Shown: positions 1-5,374 of the stretch, in pieces
How the letters are laid out: each line of letters opens with the position of its first letter
Position numbering within the stretch: the stretch's first letter is position 1
Assembly (NCBI GenBank): GCA_020444165.1
Contig: JAHLLK010000126.1
Span: forward strand, 1-10,945
Direction: 5' to 3'
DNA: 10,945 bases
Origin: Deltaproteobacteria bacterium
GTDB lineage: Bacteria; Desulfobacterota; Desulfarculia; Desulfarculales; Desulfarculaceae
Notes under the pieces: generated by a model
What the model was told of the DNA's origin: nothing
Seen by the model: the letters and a program-made list of their open reading frames with translations, nothing else
The model's database searches: none
Program-made: the position numbers and the translations under genes

Positions 1-1184
1 ATGGTGGCCACGCCCTGGCCGCCGCCCACGCAGGCGTTGGCGCAGCCCCAGCGGGCTCCCTTGGCCTCCAGGATGCGGGCCAGGGTGCCGATGAGCCGGT
101 TGCCCGTAGCTCCCAGGGGATGGCCGATGGCCAGGCCGCCGCCCATCACGTTGACCCGCTCTGGGTCGAGCCCCAACTGTTTGATGCAGTTGAGGGCCAC
201 GATGGCGAAGGCCTCGTTGATCTCCCAGTAGTCGATGTCGCCAGGCGACATGCCCAGCTTCTCCAGTGCCTTGAGGCTGGCGGGCACCGGGCCCTGACCC
301 ATGATGGTGGGGTCTACCCCGGCGAAGCCGATGGAGCGGATGGTGGCCAGGGGCTTGATGCCCTTGGACTTGGCCTTTTCCTTGGACATGAGGATGATGC
401 CCGTGCCCGCCGCGTTCAGCGGCGAGCTGACTCCGGCGGTGATCACCCCATCCTTCTTGAAGGCGGGCTTCAGAGAGGCCAGGCCCTCCAGGGTGGTGTC
501 GCCGCGCACCGCCTGGTCCGTGGTCACGCTCATGACCGTGCCGTCGGCCTGGGGCGCCTCAACGGGCAGTATCTCGCCGTCAAAGAAGCCGTCGGCCTGG
601 GCCTGGGCCGCCCGGTGATGGGAGCGCACCGCCCACTGATCCATCTCCTCTCTGGTGCAGCCGGACTGGGCGAAGAGCTTTTCCGCGGTGAGCCCCATAT
701 TCATGGCGCTCATCATGTCCCAGTGGCGGTACTCGGGGTTCAAGAAGAGGTTCAGGTTGGGCGCGGCCAGGCCCCGGTCCTTGGTGGTGCCGCCCATGGG
801 CACCCTGGTCATGTGCTCCATGCCGCCCACCATGACCACATCGGCGAAGCCCTGGGCAATCTCCATGAAACCGATATGCACCCCGGCCATGGCCGAGCCG
901 CACTGCTGATCCACGAACTTGGCCGCGATGGTCTCGGGCAGGTTGGCCAGGAAGATGGGGGTGCGGCCGCCGTAGGTCCACTGCTCACCCACCCCGGTGG
1001 CCGAACCCACGATGAAATCCTCGATGATCCCGGCCGCGATGCCGCTGCGCTTGATCAACTCCGGCAAAAGCTGAGCCAACAACTCGTCAGCCCGCAGGGC
1101 GTGGAACCAGTCCCGCCCCGGATCGTTGGGGCGGCAGCGGGATTGCGCCGTGCGCAAATAACCGACGATGACCACTTCTTCCAT
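1..1184 (-). CDS. Thiolase (acetyl-CoA C-acyltransferase), C-terminus cut by window edge
   Basis: I translated the minus strand from ATG 1184-1182: 394 open codons run to the window edge. Thiolases are about 390-400 residues, so only a few residues are missing. The family cleaves 3-ketoacyl-CoA with free CoA, or condenses two acetyl-CoA. All catalytic elements are visible: nucleophilic Cys95 in DQQCGSAMAG, NEAFA at 323-327, His355 in GLAIGHPLGATG and the second Cys385 in CVGGGQG. The start is supported by an AAGGAG ribosome binding site 8 nt upstream. It lies downstream of the FadB-like gene on the same strand, 172 nt away, with a large hairpin between them. The pairing suggests a FadA/FadI-like beta-oxidation thiolase, but a biosynthetic acetyl-CoA acetyltransferase cannot be excluded. 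It is cytoplasmic, with no signal peptide. Confidence 0.93.
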   Translation of the reverse strand, partial: MEEVVIVGYLRTAQSRCRPNDPGRDWFHALRADELLAQLLPELIKRSGIAAGIIEDFIVGSATGVGEQWTYGGRTPIFLANLPETIAAKFVDQQCGSAMAGVHIGFMEIAQGFADVVMVGGMEHMTRVPMGGTTKDRGLAAPNLNLFLNPEYRHWDMMSAMNMGLTAEKLFAQSGCTREEMDQWAVRSHHRAAQAQADGFFDGEILPVEAPQADGTVMSVTTDQAVRGDTTLEGLASLKPAFKKDGVITAGVSSPLNAAGTGIILMSKEKAKSKGIKPLATIRSIGFAGVDPTIMGQGPVPASLKALEKLGMSPGDIDYWEINEAFAIVALNCIKQLGLDPERVNVMGGGLAIGHPLGATGNRLIGTLARILEAKGARWGCANACVGGGQGVAT

Positions 1185-1192
1185 GGAATGCT

Positions 1193-1198
1193 CTCCTT
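1193..1198 (-). promoter_or_regulatory. Ribosome binding site of the thiolase gene
   Basis: AAGGAG on the minus strand, 8 nt before ATG 1184. It fixes the thiolase start. It lies about 20 nt past the foot of the 1220-1281 hairpin, so it stays accessible when the hairpin is folded. Confidence 0.8.
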
Positions 1199-1219
1199 TT
1201 TGGAGTGGTTCGGGGAGTT

Positions 1220-1281
1220 GGGGAGATGTGGGGGGAGGGACCCTTTTTTTCAAAAAAGGGTCCCTCCCCCCACATCTCCCC
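1220..1281. terminator. 30-bp perfect hairpin between the FadB-like gene and thiolase; possible terminator or processing site
   Basis: Positions 1220-1249 and 1252-1281 are exact reverse complements (30 of 30), separated by only 2 nt. Each arm has a G- or C-rich outer part and an inner CCCTTTTTT/AAAAAAGGG block. No T-run follows on either strand outside the stem, so this is not a textbook intrinsic terminator, although the inner T tract could pause polymerase. It may reduce read-through from the FadB-like gene to the thiolase, or act as an mRNA-stabilising or processing stem. Plus-strand 1212-1239 and minus-strand 1288-1262 each also contain four G-tracts with short loops, a G-quadruplex motif. 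The role is inferred; the structure is read directly. Confidence 0.5.
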
Positions 1282-1356
1282 TCCCCCCAAAAAACTTCAT
1301 AGTGTTAGCTGGCGTACTGCTAAAAACAACCGCTCAAGGGCGCCGGAGGCCTGCGC

Positions 1357-3489
1357 CTAGCGGTCCTGGTAGAAGGTTTTTCCTTCCCGGGCCATGTCGG
1401 CCAGGAGCTTGGCGGGCGTGAAGCGGGGGCCGTACTTCTGCTCCAGCTCCACCAGCTTGGCGTGCACCTGGGCCACGCCCCAGGCGTCGGCATGGCGCAG
1501 GACGCCGCCGCGGTAGGGCGGGAAGCCGGTGCCCATGACCATGGCCAGGTCCATGTCCGCCGGCCGGTCGCAGATGCCCTCTTCCATCATGAGCGCGGCC
1601 TCGTTGATGCCCAGGGCCAGCATCAGCTCCACCACCTCGCCGGGCTGGGCCGCCCGGGGCGCGACGTTATGGGCCTTCAGGTACACCTCCACCACCGCGG
1701 CCACCCGGGGGTTGGGCGTGGGCTTGGGGCCGGAGTAGTCGAAATAGCCGCGGCCGGTCTTGCGGCCGTAGTCGCCCAGTCCGTAGATGGCCTGGGTCAG
1801 GGGGTGGACCTGGTAGCGGGGGCCCAGGCGGCGCTCAAAGGTCTTGTTCACGTGGTAGTTGATGTCGATGCCGGTGAGGTCGGCCAGGGTGGCCGGGCCC
1901 ATGGGCAGGCCGAAGTCCACCATGGCCTGCTCGATCTCCGCCCCGCTGACCCCGTCGGCCAACAGGAACACCGAGCCGCCCATGAGGCCGCCCAACTGGC
2001 GCGACACGTAAAAGCCCGGCCCGTCGTTCACCACCACCGGCACCTTCCGGATGGCCCGGCCAAAGGCCACGCTGGAAGCCAGGGTCTGGTCGCTGGTCTT
2101 GGCCGCGCAGATGATCTCCAACAGCGGCATGCGCTCGGCCGGGTTGAAGAAATGCAGGCCGATCATGCGGCCGGGGTCGGCCAGCACCGTGGCCATGTCG
2201 GTGATGGGCAGGGCCGAGGTGTTGGTGCCGAAAATCACCTCGGGCCGGCAGAGGCCCTCCAGCTTCTTCCAGAGGTCCTGCTTGACCGCCATGTCCTCCA
2301 GCACCGCCTCGATCACCAGGTCCACCCCGGCCAGGTCGGCCAGGTCGGTGGTGGTGGTGAGCTTGGCCGCCAAGAGCTCGTCCAGTTTGGCCGGGGTGAG
2401 CTTCTTGATCTTGATCTGGTAGGCAAAGGACTTCTTGATGGCGGCCACGGCCTTGTCCAACGCCGCCTGGTTGACCTCCCACAGCACCGCCTCGAAGCCG
2501 CCCGCCAAAAGCAGATGCACGATGCCCGAGCCCATGACCCCACCGCCCAGCATGCCCACCCGGGACAGCTTGGCCGGGGTCAGGCCCTTGATCCGCGGCA
2601 GGCGGCCGGCGGCCCGCTCGTTCAGGAAGGTGGCGATGAGGTTCTTGGCCTCGGGGGAGACCAACAGCTCGCCGAAAAGCTGAGCCTCGCGGGCGATGTC
2701 GGCTGGGAAGTCGGTGGACAGCCCCTTTTCCACCGCCTCCACGATCTTCCCCGGCGCGGGGTAGCCCTTGGCCTTTTTGGCCAGCTGGGATTTCACGAAA
2801 GCGATCAGGGCCTGCTTTTCGGAATAGCTGGGCAGGCGGTCGAAGCGGCGGCTGGCCGGGCGGCTGCGGAAGGAGAGCATGCCGCTCTGGAAGCGGGCCG
2901 CCGCGTCCCGGGCCGCGTCCAACAGGCCCTCGGCCGGGGCCAGTTCATCCACCAGGCCGAAGGACCAGGCCTTTTCCGCCTTGATGAACTTGCCGGTGGT
3001 CATGAGGTCCAGGGCGTTCGGCAGGCCGATGATCCGCGGCAGGCGCTGGGTGCCGGCGCTGCCGGGCAACAGCCCCAGTTTCACCTCGGGCAGACCCAGG
3101 TTCACCCCTTTGGCCGCGATGCGGTAGTGGCAGGCCATGGCCATTTCCAGCCCGCCGCCCAGGCAGTTGCCGTTGATGGCCGCGATCACCGGCTTGGGGC
3201 CCAGTTCCAGGGCGTTGAACCACTCGTGGACATACATGAGCTTTTGCACGAACGCGGCCTGGTCCTGTACGGTCAAAAGCTGGGTCACGTCGGCCCCGGC
3301 CACGAAATTCTGGCCCGTGCCGGTGAGGATGATGACCTTCACCGTGGGCTCGGCCAGGGCCTCCAGGGTGGCCTGCCTGAGCTCCTCGATGAAGTGCTCG
3401 GACATCTGGTTGACCGGCGGGTTGTCCATGCGCACCAGGGCCACGCCCTGGTCCGTTTCGACCTTCACGGTTTTGTAATCGGTTTTCAT
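1357..3489 (-). CDS. fadB: Bifunctional enoyl-CoA hydratase/3-hydroxyacyl-CoA dehydrogenase (FadB/FadJ type)
   Basis: A 710-residue cytoplasmic enzyme that hydrates trans-2-enoyl-CoA and oxidises the 3-hydroxyacyl-CoA with NAD+. Length and domain order match FadB/FadJ (about 715-730). The crotonase domain (about 10-195) has the oxyanion segment NFVAGADV (61-68), Glu115 in LGGGLEMAMA and Glu135 in LGLPEVKLG. These two Glu are 20 residues apart, as in crotonase, so the hydratase site looks intact. The Rossmann domain starts at GGGVMGSG (315-322), with acidic Glu338 favouring NAD. Dehydrogenase residues are Ser425 in GTNTSALP, His446 in HFFNP and Glu458. The usual Asn of GFxxNR is Ser496 (GFYVSR). 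The C-terminal dehydrogenase repeat spans about 490-710. ATG 3489 was chosen over an in-frame TTG at 3561, because homology begins at MKTDYKTVKV and the extra 24 residues look non-conserved. Its Shine-Dalgarno (GAGAG) is weak. Whether it is FadB or FadJ is uncertain. Confidence 0.95.
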   Translation of the reverse strand: MKTDYKTVKVETDQGVALVRMDNPPVNQMSEHFIEELRQATLEALAEPTVKVIILTGTGQNFVAGADVTQLLTVQDQAAFVQKLMYVHEWFNALELGPKPVIAAINGNCLGGGLEMAMACHYRIAAKGVNLGLPEVKLGLLPGSAGTQRLPRIIGLPNALDLMTTGKFIKAEKAWSFGLVDELAPAEGLLDAARDAAARFQSGMLSFRSRPASRRFDRLPSYSEKQALIAFVKSQLAKKAKGYPAPGKIVEAVEKGLSTDFPADIAREAQLFGELLVSPEAKNLIATFLNERAAGRLPRIKGLTPAKLSRVGMLGGGVMGSGIVHLLLAGGFEAVLWEVNQAALDKAVAAIKKSFAYQIKIKKLTPAKLDELLAAKLTTTTDLADLAGVDLVIEAVLEDMAVKQDLWKKLEGLCRPEVIFGTNTSALPITDMATVLADPGRMIGLHFFNPAERMPLLEIICAAKTSDQTLASSVAFGRAIRKVPVVVNDGPGFYVSRQLGGLMGGSVFLLADGVSGAEIEQAMVDFGLPMGPATLADLTGIDINYHVNKTFERRLGPRYQVHPLTQAIYGLGDYGRKTGRGYFDYSGPKPTPNPRVAAVVEVYLKAHNVAPRAAQPGEVVELMLALGINEAALMMEEGICDRPADMDLAMVMGTGFPPYRGGVLRHADAWGVAQVHAKLVELEQKYGPRFTPAKLLADMAREGKTFYQDR

Positions 3490-3874
3490 GTCTCTCTCGC
3501 TATGCGTGGAAGTTTTGGCGCCGGCGGCGGGGGTGGGCCGGGCGTGACGCCGTCCCCTCAAAATGAACCATGCTTCACTAGCGTGTAATCAAAGGGAAAA
3601 TAACGTATCGCATTACTCAGCGCTCTGGCTTCAAGGCCCAGATTATACAAATGAACTAAAGATGTAAACAATAATCAGGAGTGGTTGACGATCGGGAGAG
3701 GTCCGGGCGTGGCCACGGAGAGCGGCGGGGAGCCGGGGAGTCCGCCTCGCGGGGGGCTGGCCACGTAGGGCGCGAAGGGTCGGGCGGGCCAGGAAGGTGC
3801 GGCGCGGGACGGCGCACGACCAGCGGGGCGGCCGCGGCAGCCGCAGGCGCGCCCCGCCGGGGCCCGGGGCCGGG
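3490..3874. other. Intergenic region between the regulator and FadB-like genes
   Basis: These 385 nt have no convincing gene. The part next to the FadB-like gene and especially 3575-3690 is AT-rich and carries the minus-strand promoter candidate. An inverted repeat (TCTGG, 9 nt, CCAGA, about 3625-3643) overlaps its TATAAT, a possible but weak operator. The part 3700-3874 is extremely GC-rich with many small overlapping inverted repeats and no T-run. I see no clear intrinsic terminator for the regulator gene there. Confidence 0.6.
3642..3668 (-). promoter_or_regulatory. Candidate sigma70-type promoter for the FadB-like gene
   Basis: On the minus strand a perfect TATAAT (3647-3642) follows TTTACA (3668-3663, 5 of 6 to consensus) with a 15-nt spacer, a little short. 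It sits in an AT-rich island in otherwise GC-rich DNA. Transcription would begin near 3635, leaving a leader of about 145 nt before ATG 3489. The spacer is not the 19-20 nt typical of classical MerR-activated promoters. The assignment is inferred from pattern only. Confidence 0.45.
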
Positions 3875-4636
3875 TCAGTCGGCCGCGGTGACCGGGGATG
3901 CCTCGGCCGGAGGCGCGGCCGCGGCTGGCGGGTTGGCGTCCCCGGCTTTTTCTTCCCGCTGCCCGCTCAGGTACTCATGGGCATATTTGCGATAGAGGTG
4001 ATAGAACAACACGCCCATGATCTCGTGGCCCTTGTTGGCCAGGTCGGCGCGTTCGGTGGGCTTCAGGCTCACCGTGGCCCGCTGGAAATCCTCGATCAGG
4101 GTCTTGGCGATGTCCCGGAACAGGGTGGCCAGCATGGGCATGGTCTCCTCGGCCTTGAAGCCCATGCGCCGGTTGATGCCGATCTTGGCCATGTTGACCA
4201 TGACCTTGCCGATGGAGATATCGTCCTGGGTGTAGACGTTTACCCCGTCCTTGGTGTCGGAGCTGATGAGCCCCCATTCCTTCAGGACCGGCAGCCAGCG
4301 GGGAGCCAGGCCGGTGGCCTCCAAAAAGGGCTCGTCGCCCTCCACCCCGGTGCCCAGGTAATGTTCCACCGGGCGGAAGAACTCGCTCCTTAGCTTCAGC
4401 ATGGCCTGTTTGCTGGCGCTGCGGTGCTCCCAGAGGATCTTCTTGATGGTGGGCAGGGGAAAGAAAAAGTCGTTCTGCAACTCCTTGATGAGCCGGATGC
4501 GGTCCACGTAGGACTCGTCGTAGTCCGCGGAGTTGCTGCCCAGCTTGCGGGGTTTGGGCAACAGGCCGGTCCTGATATAGTAATGGATGGTCTGTTTGGG
4601 GACTTCGGTCTTCTGGGCCAACTCGCCGATCTTCAT
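3875..4636 (-). CDS. MerR-family transcriptional regulator with a second MerR-like segment
   Basis: A 253-residue protein starting MKIGELAQKTEVPKQTIHYY. It has a MerR winged helix-turn-helix at 1-70, including the HYYIRTGLLPKP signature (18-29). Classical MerR proteins are about 120-150 residues, so this is long. Residues 105-154 read like a second, degenerate MerR domain: EATGL, then LKEWGLI (118-124), then VYTQDD (134-139), ending in MAKIGI. The recognition-helix signature is altered there (APRWLPVLKEWG). Residues 160-225 are helical with no recognised ligand site, and the tail 231-253 is Ala/Pro-rich and probably disordered. No metal-binding Cys is present: the protein has no cysteine at all. 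It lies upstream of the FadB-like gene and diverges from the transporter operon, so it probably controls one or both. The ligand is unknown; an acyl-CoA is plausible. The start ATG has only a weak AGAGAG upstream. Confidence 0.88.
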   Translation of the reverse strand: MKIGELAQKTEVPKQTIHYYIRTGLLPKPRKLGSNSADYDESYVDRIRLIKELQNDFFFPLPTIKKILWEHRSASKQAMLKLRSEFFRPVEHYLGTGVEGDEPFLEATGLAPRWLPVLKEWGLISSDTKDGVNVYTQDDISIGKVMVNMAKIGINRRMGFKAEETMPMLATLFRDIAKTLIEDFQRATVSLKPTERADLANKGHEIMGVLFYHLYRKYAHEYLSGQREEKAGDANPPAAAAPPAEASPVTAAD

Positions 4637-4696
4637 GGTTCGCTCTCTGGGGCGGCCGAGGCAAGGGCCGCTTGGCAGGCGGGGCCGCGGGCCAGC

Positions 4697-4735
4697 GGCC
4701 TCCCGAGGGGGGAGGCCGGCGCCCCTGAAGGGGCG
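4697..4735. repeat. Two adjacent GC-rich hairpins in the regulator leader
   Basis: GGCCTCCC (4697-4704) pairs exactly with GGGAGGCC (4710-4717). CGCCCCT (4720-4726) pairs exactly with AGGGGCG (4729-4735). Both would lie in the 5' leader of the MerR gene if it starts upstream of them, where they could affect translation or polymerase passage. No T-run follows on either strand. Function unknown. Confidence 0.5.
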
Positions 4736-4839
4736 GCGGGTCGCGGCGTTTCCGGTATTGACGCCTGACTCATCTTATATTTAAATCCTTTGATTAGCAA
4801 ATGTTAGATGTGCAGCGTTGAAAAATGCTATCCATTATT

Positions 4840-4895
4840 TTCAGTCTGACCGCCCGCGCCCGGCCCTCCCCGTCCCGCGGTTCATTCTGACCGCC
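4840..4895. repeat. Direct repeat of a 15-bp element, 41-bp period
   Basis: TTCAGTCTGACCGCC (4840-4854) recurs as TTCATTCTGACCGCC (4881-4895), 14 of 15 identical, with starts 41 bp apart. This is close to four helical turns, so both copies face roughly the same side of the DNA, as expected for paired protein-binding sites. Seen directly; the function is inferred. Confidence 0.5.
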
Positions 4896-5066
4896 TTTTA
4901 AATCCTGCGCAACAAAACACTCCCCCGGGCCGCTTCGCTGTGGCCTTCCCGGCCTTGGCGGGGCCGCTCTCGGCACAAGCACACTTTATTGTCTCCACCT
5001 TATGCTGATAGTGCAGTTTATCGAGCGTTTTTGTGCTGTTTCGGGAAATTCCAGCCCAGAGATTTG

Positions 5067-5079
5067 CTAAAATTTTAAC
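5067..5079. promoter_or_regulatory. Upstream palindrome CTAAAATTTTAAC (candidate operator)
   Basis: Contains the perfect 10-bp palindrome TAAAATTTTA. It shares 11 of 13 positions with CTAAACGTTTAAC at 5151-5163, differing only in the central two bases. It lies upstream of the -35 of the first promoter candidate. The centres of the two copies are 84 bp apart. Candidate operator, binding protein unknown. Confidence 0.4.
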
Positions 5080-5082
5080 AAG

Positions 5083-5099
5083 GTCAATATCGTATTGAC
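5083..5099. promoter_or_regulatory. Perfect 17-bp inverted repeat overlapping the -35 element
   Basis: GTCAATA (5083-5089) and TATTGAC (5093-5099) are exact reverse complements around TCG. The right arm contains five of the six bases of the candidate -35 TTGACT (5095-5100), so a protein bound here would block polymerase. The dimension suits a dimeric helix-turn-helix regulator. Whether this is the nearby MerR protein or another regulator is unknown. Confidence 0.5.
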
Positions 5100-5123
5100 T
5101 TTATATATCCATGTTCATATTGT
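5095..5123 (+). promoter_or_regulatory. Candidate promoter P1 for the transporter operon
   Basis: TTGACT (5095-5100, 5 of 6), a 17-nt spacer, and TATTGT (5118-5123, 4 of 6), in an AT-rich stretch. Initiation near 5130 would give a leader of about 245 nt before ATG 5375. It is the best spaced sigma70-like pair on the plus strand of this intergenic region. Confidence 0.5.
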
Positions 5124-5148
5124 GTTTATTGCTTGCAGCGTTTATCAT
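5120..5148 (+). promoter_or_regulatory. Candidate promoter P2 overlapping P1
   Basis: TATCAT (5143-5148, 5 of 6) lies 17 nt after TTGTGT (5120-5125, 3 of 6). Its -35 overlaps the -10 of P1, so the two would be mutually exclusive. The start would fall inside the palindrome at 5151-5163. Weaker than P1 because of the poor -35. Confidence 0.3.
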
Positions 5149-5150
5149 GA

Positions 5151-5163
5151 CTAAACGTTTAAC
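5151..5163. promoter_or_regulatory. Downstream palindrome CTAAACGTTTAAC (candidate operator)
   Basis: Contains the perfect 10-bp palindrome TAAACGTTTA. Its left half also pairs with CGTTTA at 5139-5144 (spacer 7 nt), giving three half-sites in a cluster. It is a near copy of 5067-5079 and sits just downstream of P1 and at the start point of P2, a repressor-like position. Function inferred. Confidence 0.4.
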
Positions 5164-5271
5164 CAACTATACGTCATCGCGGTCGGACTTGCTGCCTCAC
5201 CCCGCCACGGGGGCCCGGAAAGGGACGCCGCCCGGCGGAGGAGCGCGCAAACAGGATACCCGACCATGACG

Positions 5272-5288
5272 TGGGGATAGTCTCCCCA
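5272..5288 (+). other. Hairpin in the leader of the binding-protein gene
   Basis: TGGGGA (5272-5277) pairs exactly with TCCCCA (5283-5288) over a 5-nt loop. Immediately downstream, 5293-5345 is very GC-rich with GGCGGC/GCCGCC complementarity. No T-run follows, so it is not an intrinsic terminator. I could not match the leader to a known riboswitch class. Confidence 0.4.
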
Positions 5289-5360
5289 GGGAGGCGGCGA
5301 GGGAGAGGGCCGCCGGCCGCCGGGCCAAACCAGGCGGCCGGGGCGCGGGCAAACAGTCAC

Positions 5361-5367
5361 AAGGAGG
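5361..5367 (+). promoter_or_regulatory. Strong ribosome binding site of the binding-protein gene
   Basis: AAGGAGG followed by a 7-nt spacer and ATG 5375. It is the best Shine-Dalgarno in the window and fits the high expression expected of a periplasmic binding protein. It fixes the start codon. Confidence 0.85.
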
Positions 5368-5374
5368 GGTCCGG

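Larger units (their letters stand above)
4637..5374. other. Divergent regulatory region between regulator and transporter operon
   Basis: 738 nt without a convincing gene. From left to right: a GC-rich leader with two tight hairpins (4697-4735); an AT-rich patch with a weak minus-strand TATAAG (4779-4774) that could serve the regulator gene; a direct repeat (4840-4895); a mixed-composition stretch; an AT-rich core with palindromes and two promoter candidates (5067-5163); then a GC-rich structured leader ending in the ribosome binding site at 5361-5367. Short open frames here lack ribosome binding sites and the codon pattern of the neighbours. Confidence 0.7.

Noticed and set aside
120..1421. 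433-codon plus-strand open frame opposite the thiolase
   Set aside because: Antisense to a thiolase with all catalytic motifs, low-complexity translation, no ribosome binding site, and it runs through the intergenic hairpin.
3490..3561. N-terminal extension of the FadB-like gene from TTG 3561
   Set aside because: The extra 24 residues look like translated GC-rich intergenic DNA, and the family begins at the ATG at 3489.
1462..3588. 708-codon plus-strand open frame opposite the FadB-like gene
   Set aside because: It is the antisense shadow of a clear enzyme gene. Its translation is rich in His, Gly and Gln without any domain, an effect of GC-biased third positions in the real gene.
4758..4786. 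Plus-strand TTGACG, 17 nt, TTAAAT promoter-like pair
   Set aside because: It would need a leader of almost 600 nt through GC-rich DNA, and a better pair lies at 5095-5123. Kept only as a remote possibility.
4794..4982. 62-codon minus-strand open frame in the divergent region
   Set aside because: No ribosome binding site, no recognisable sequence, and it covers the direct repeat and composition changes expected of non-coding DNA.
5266..5280. Four-codon open frame (Met-Thr-Trp-Gly) in the leader, a possible attenuator peptide
   Set aside because: No properly spaced ribosome binding site and only one possible regulatory codon; it overlaps the TGGGGA stem by chance.
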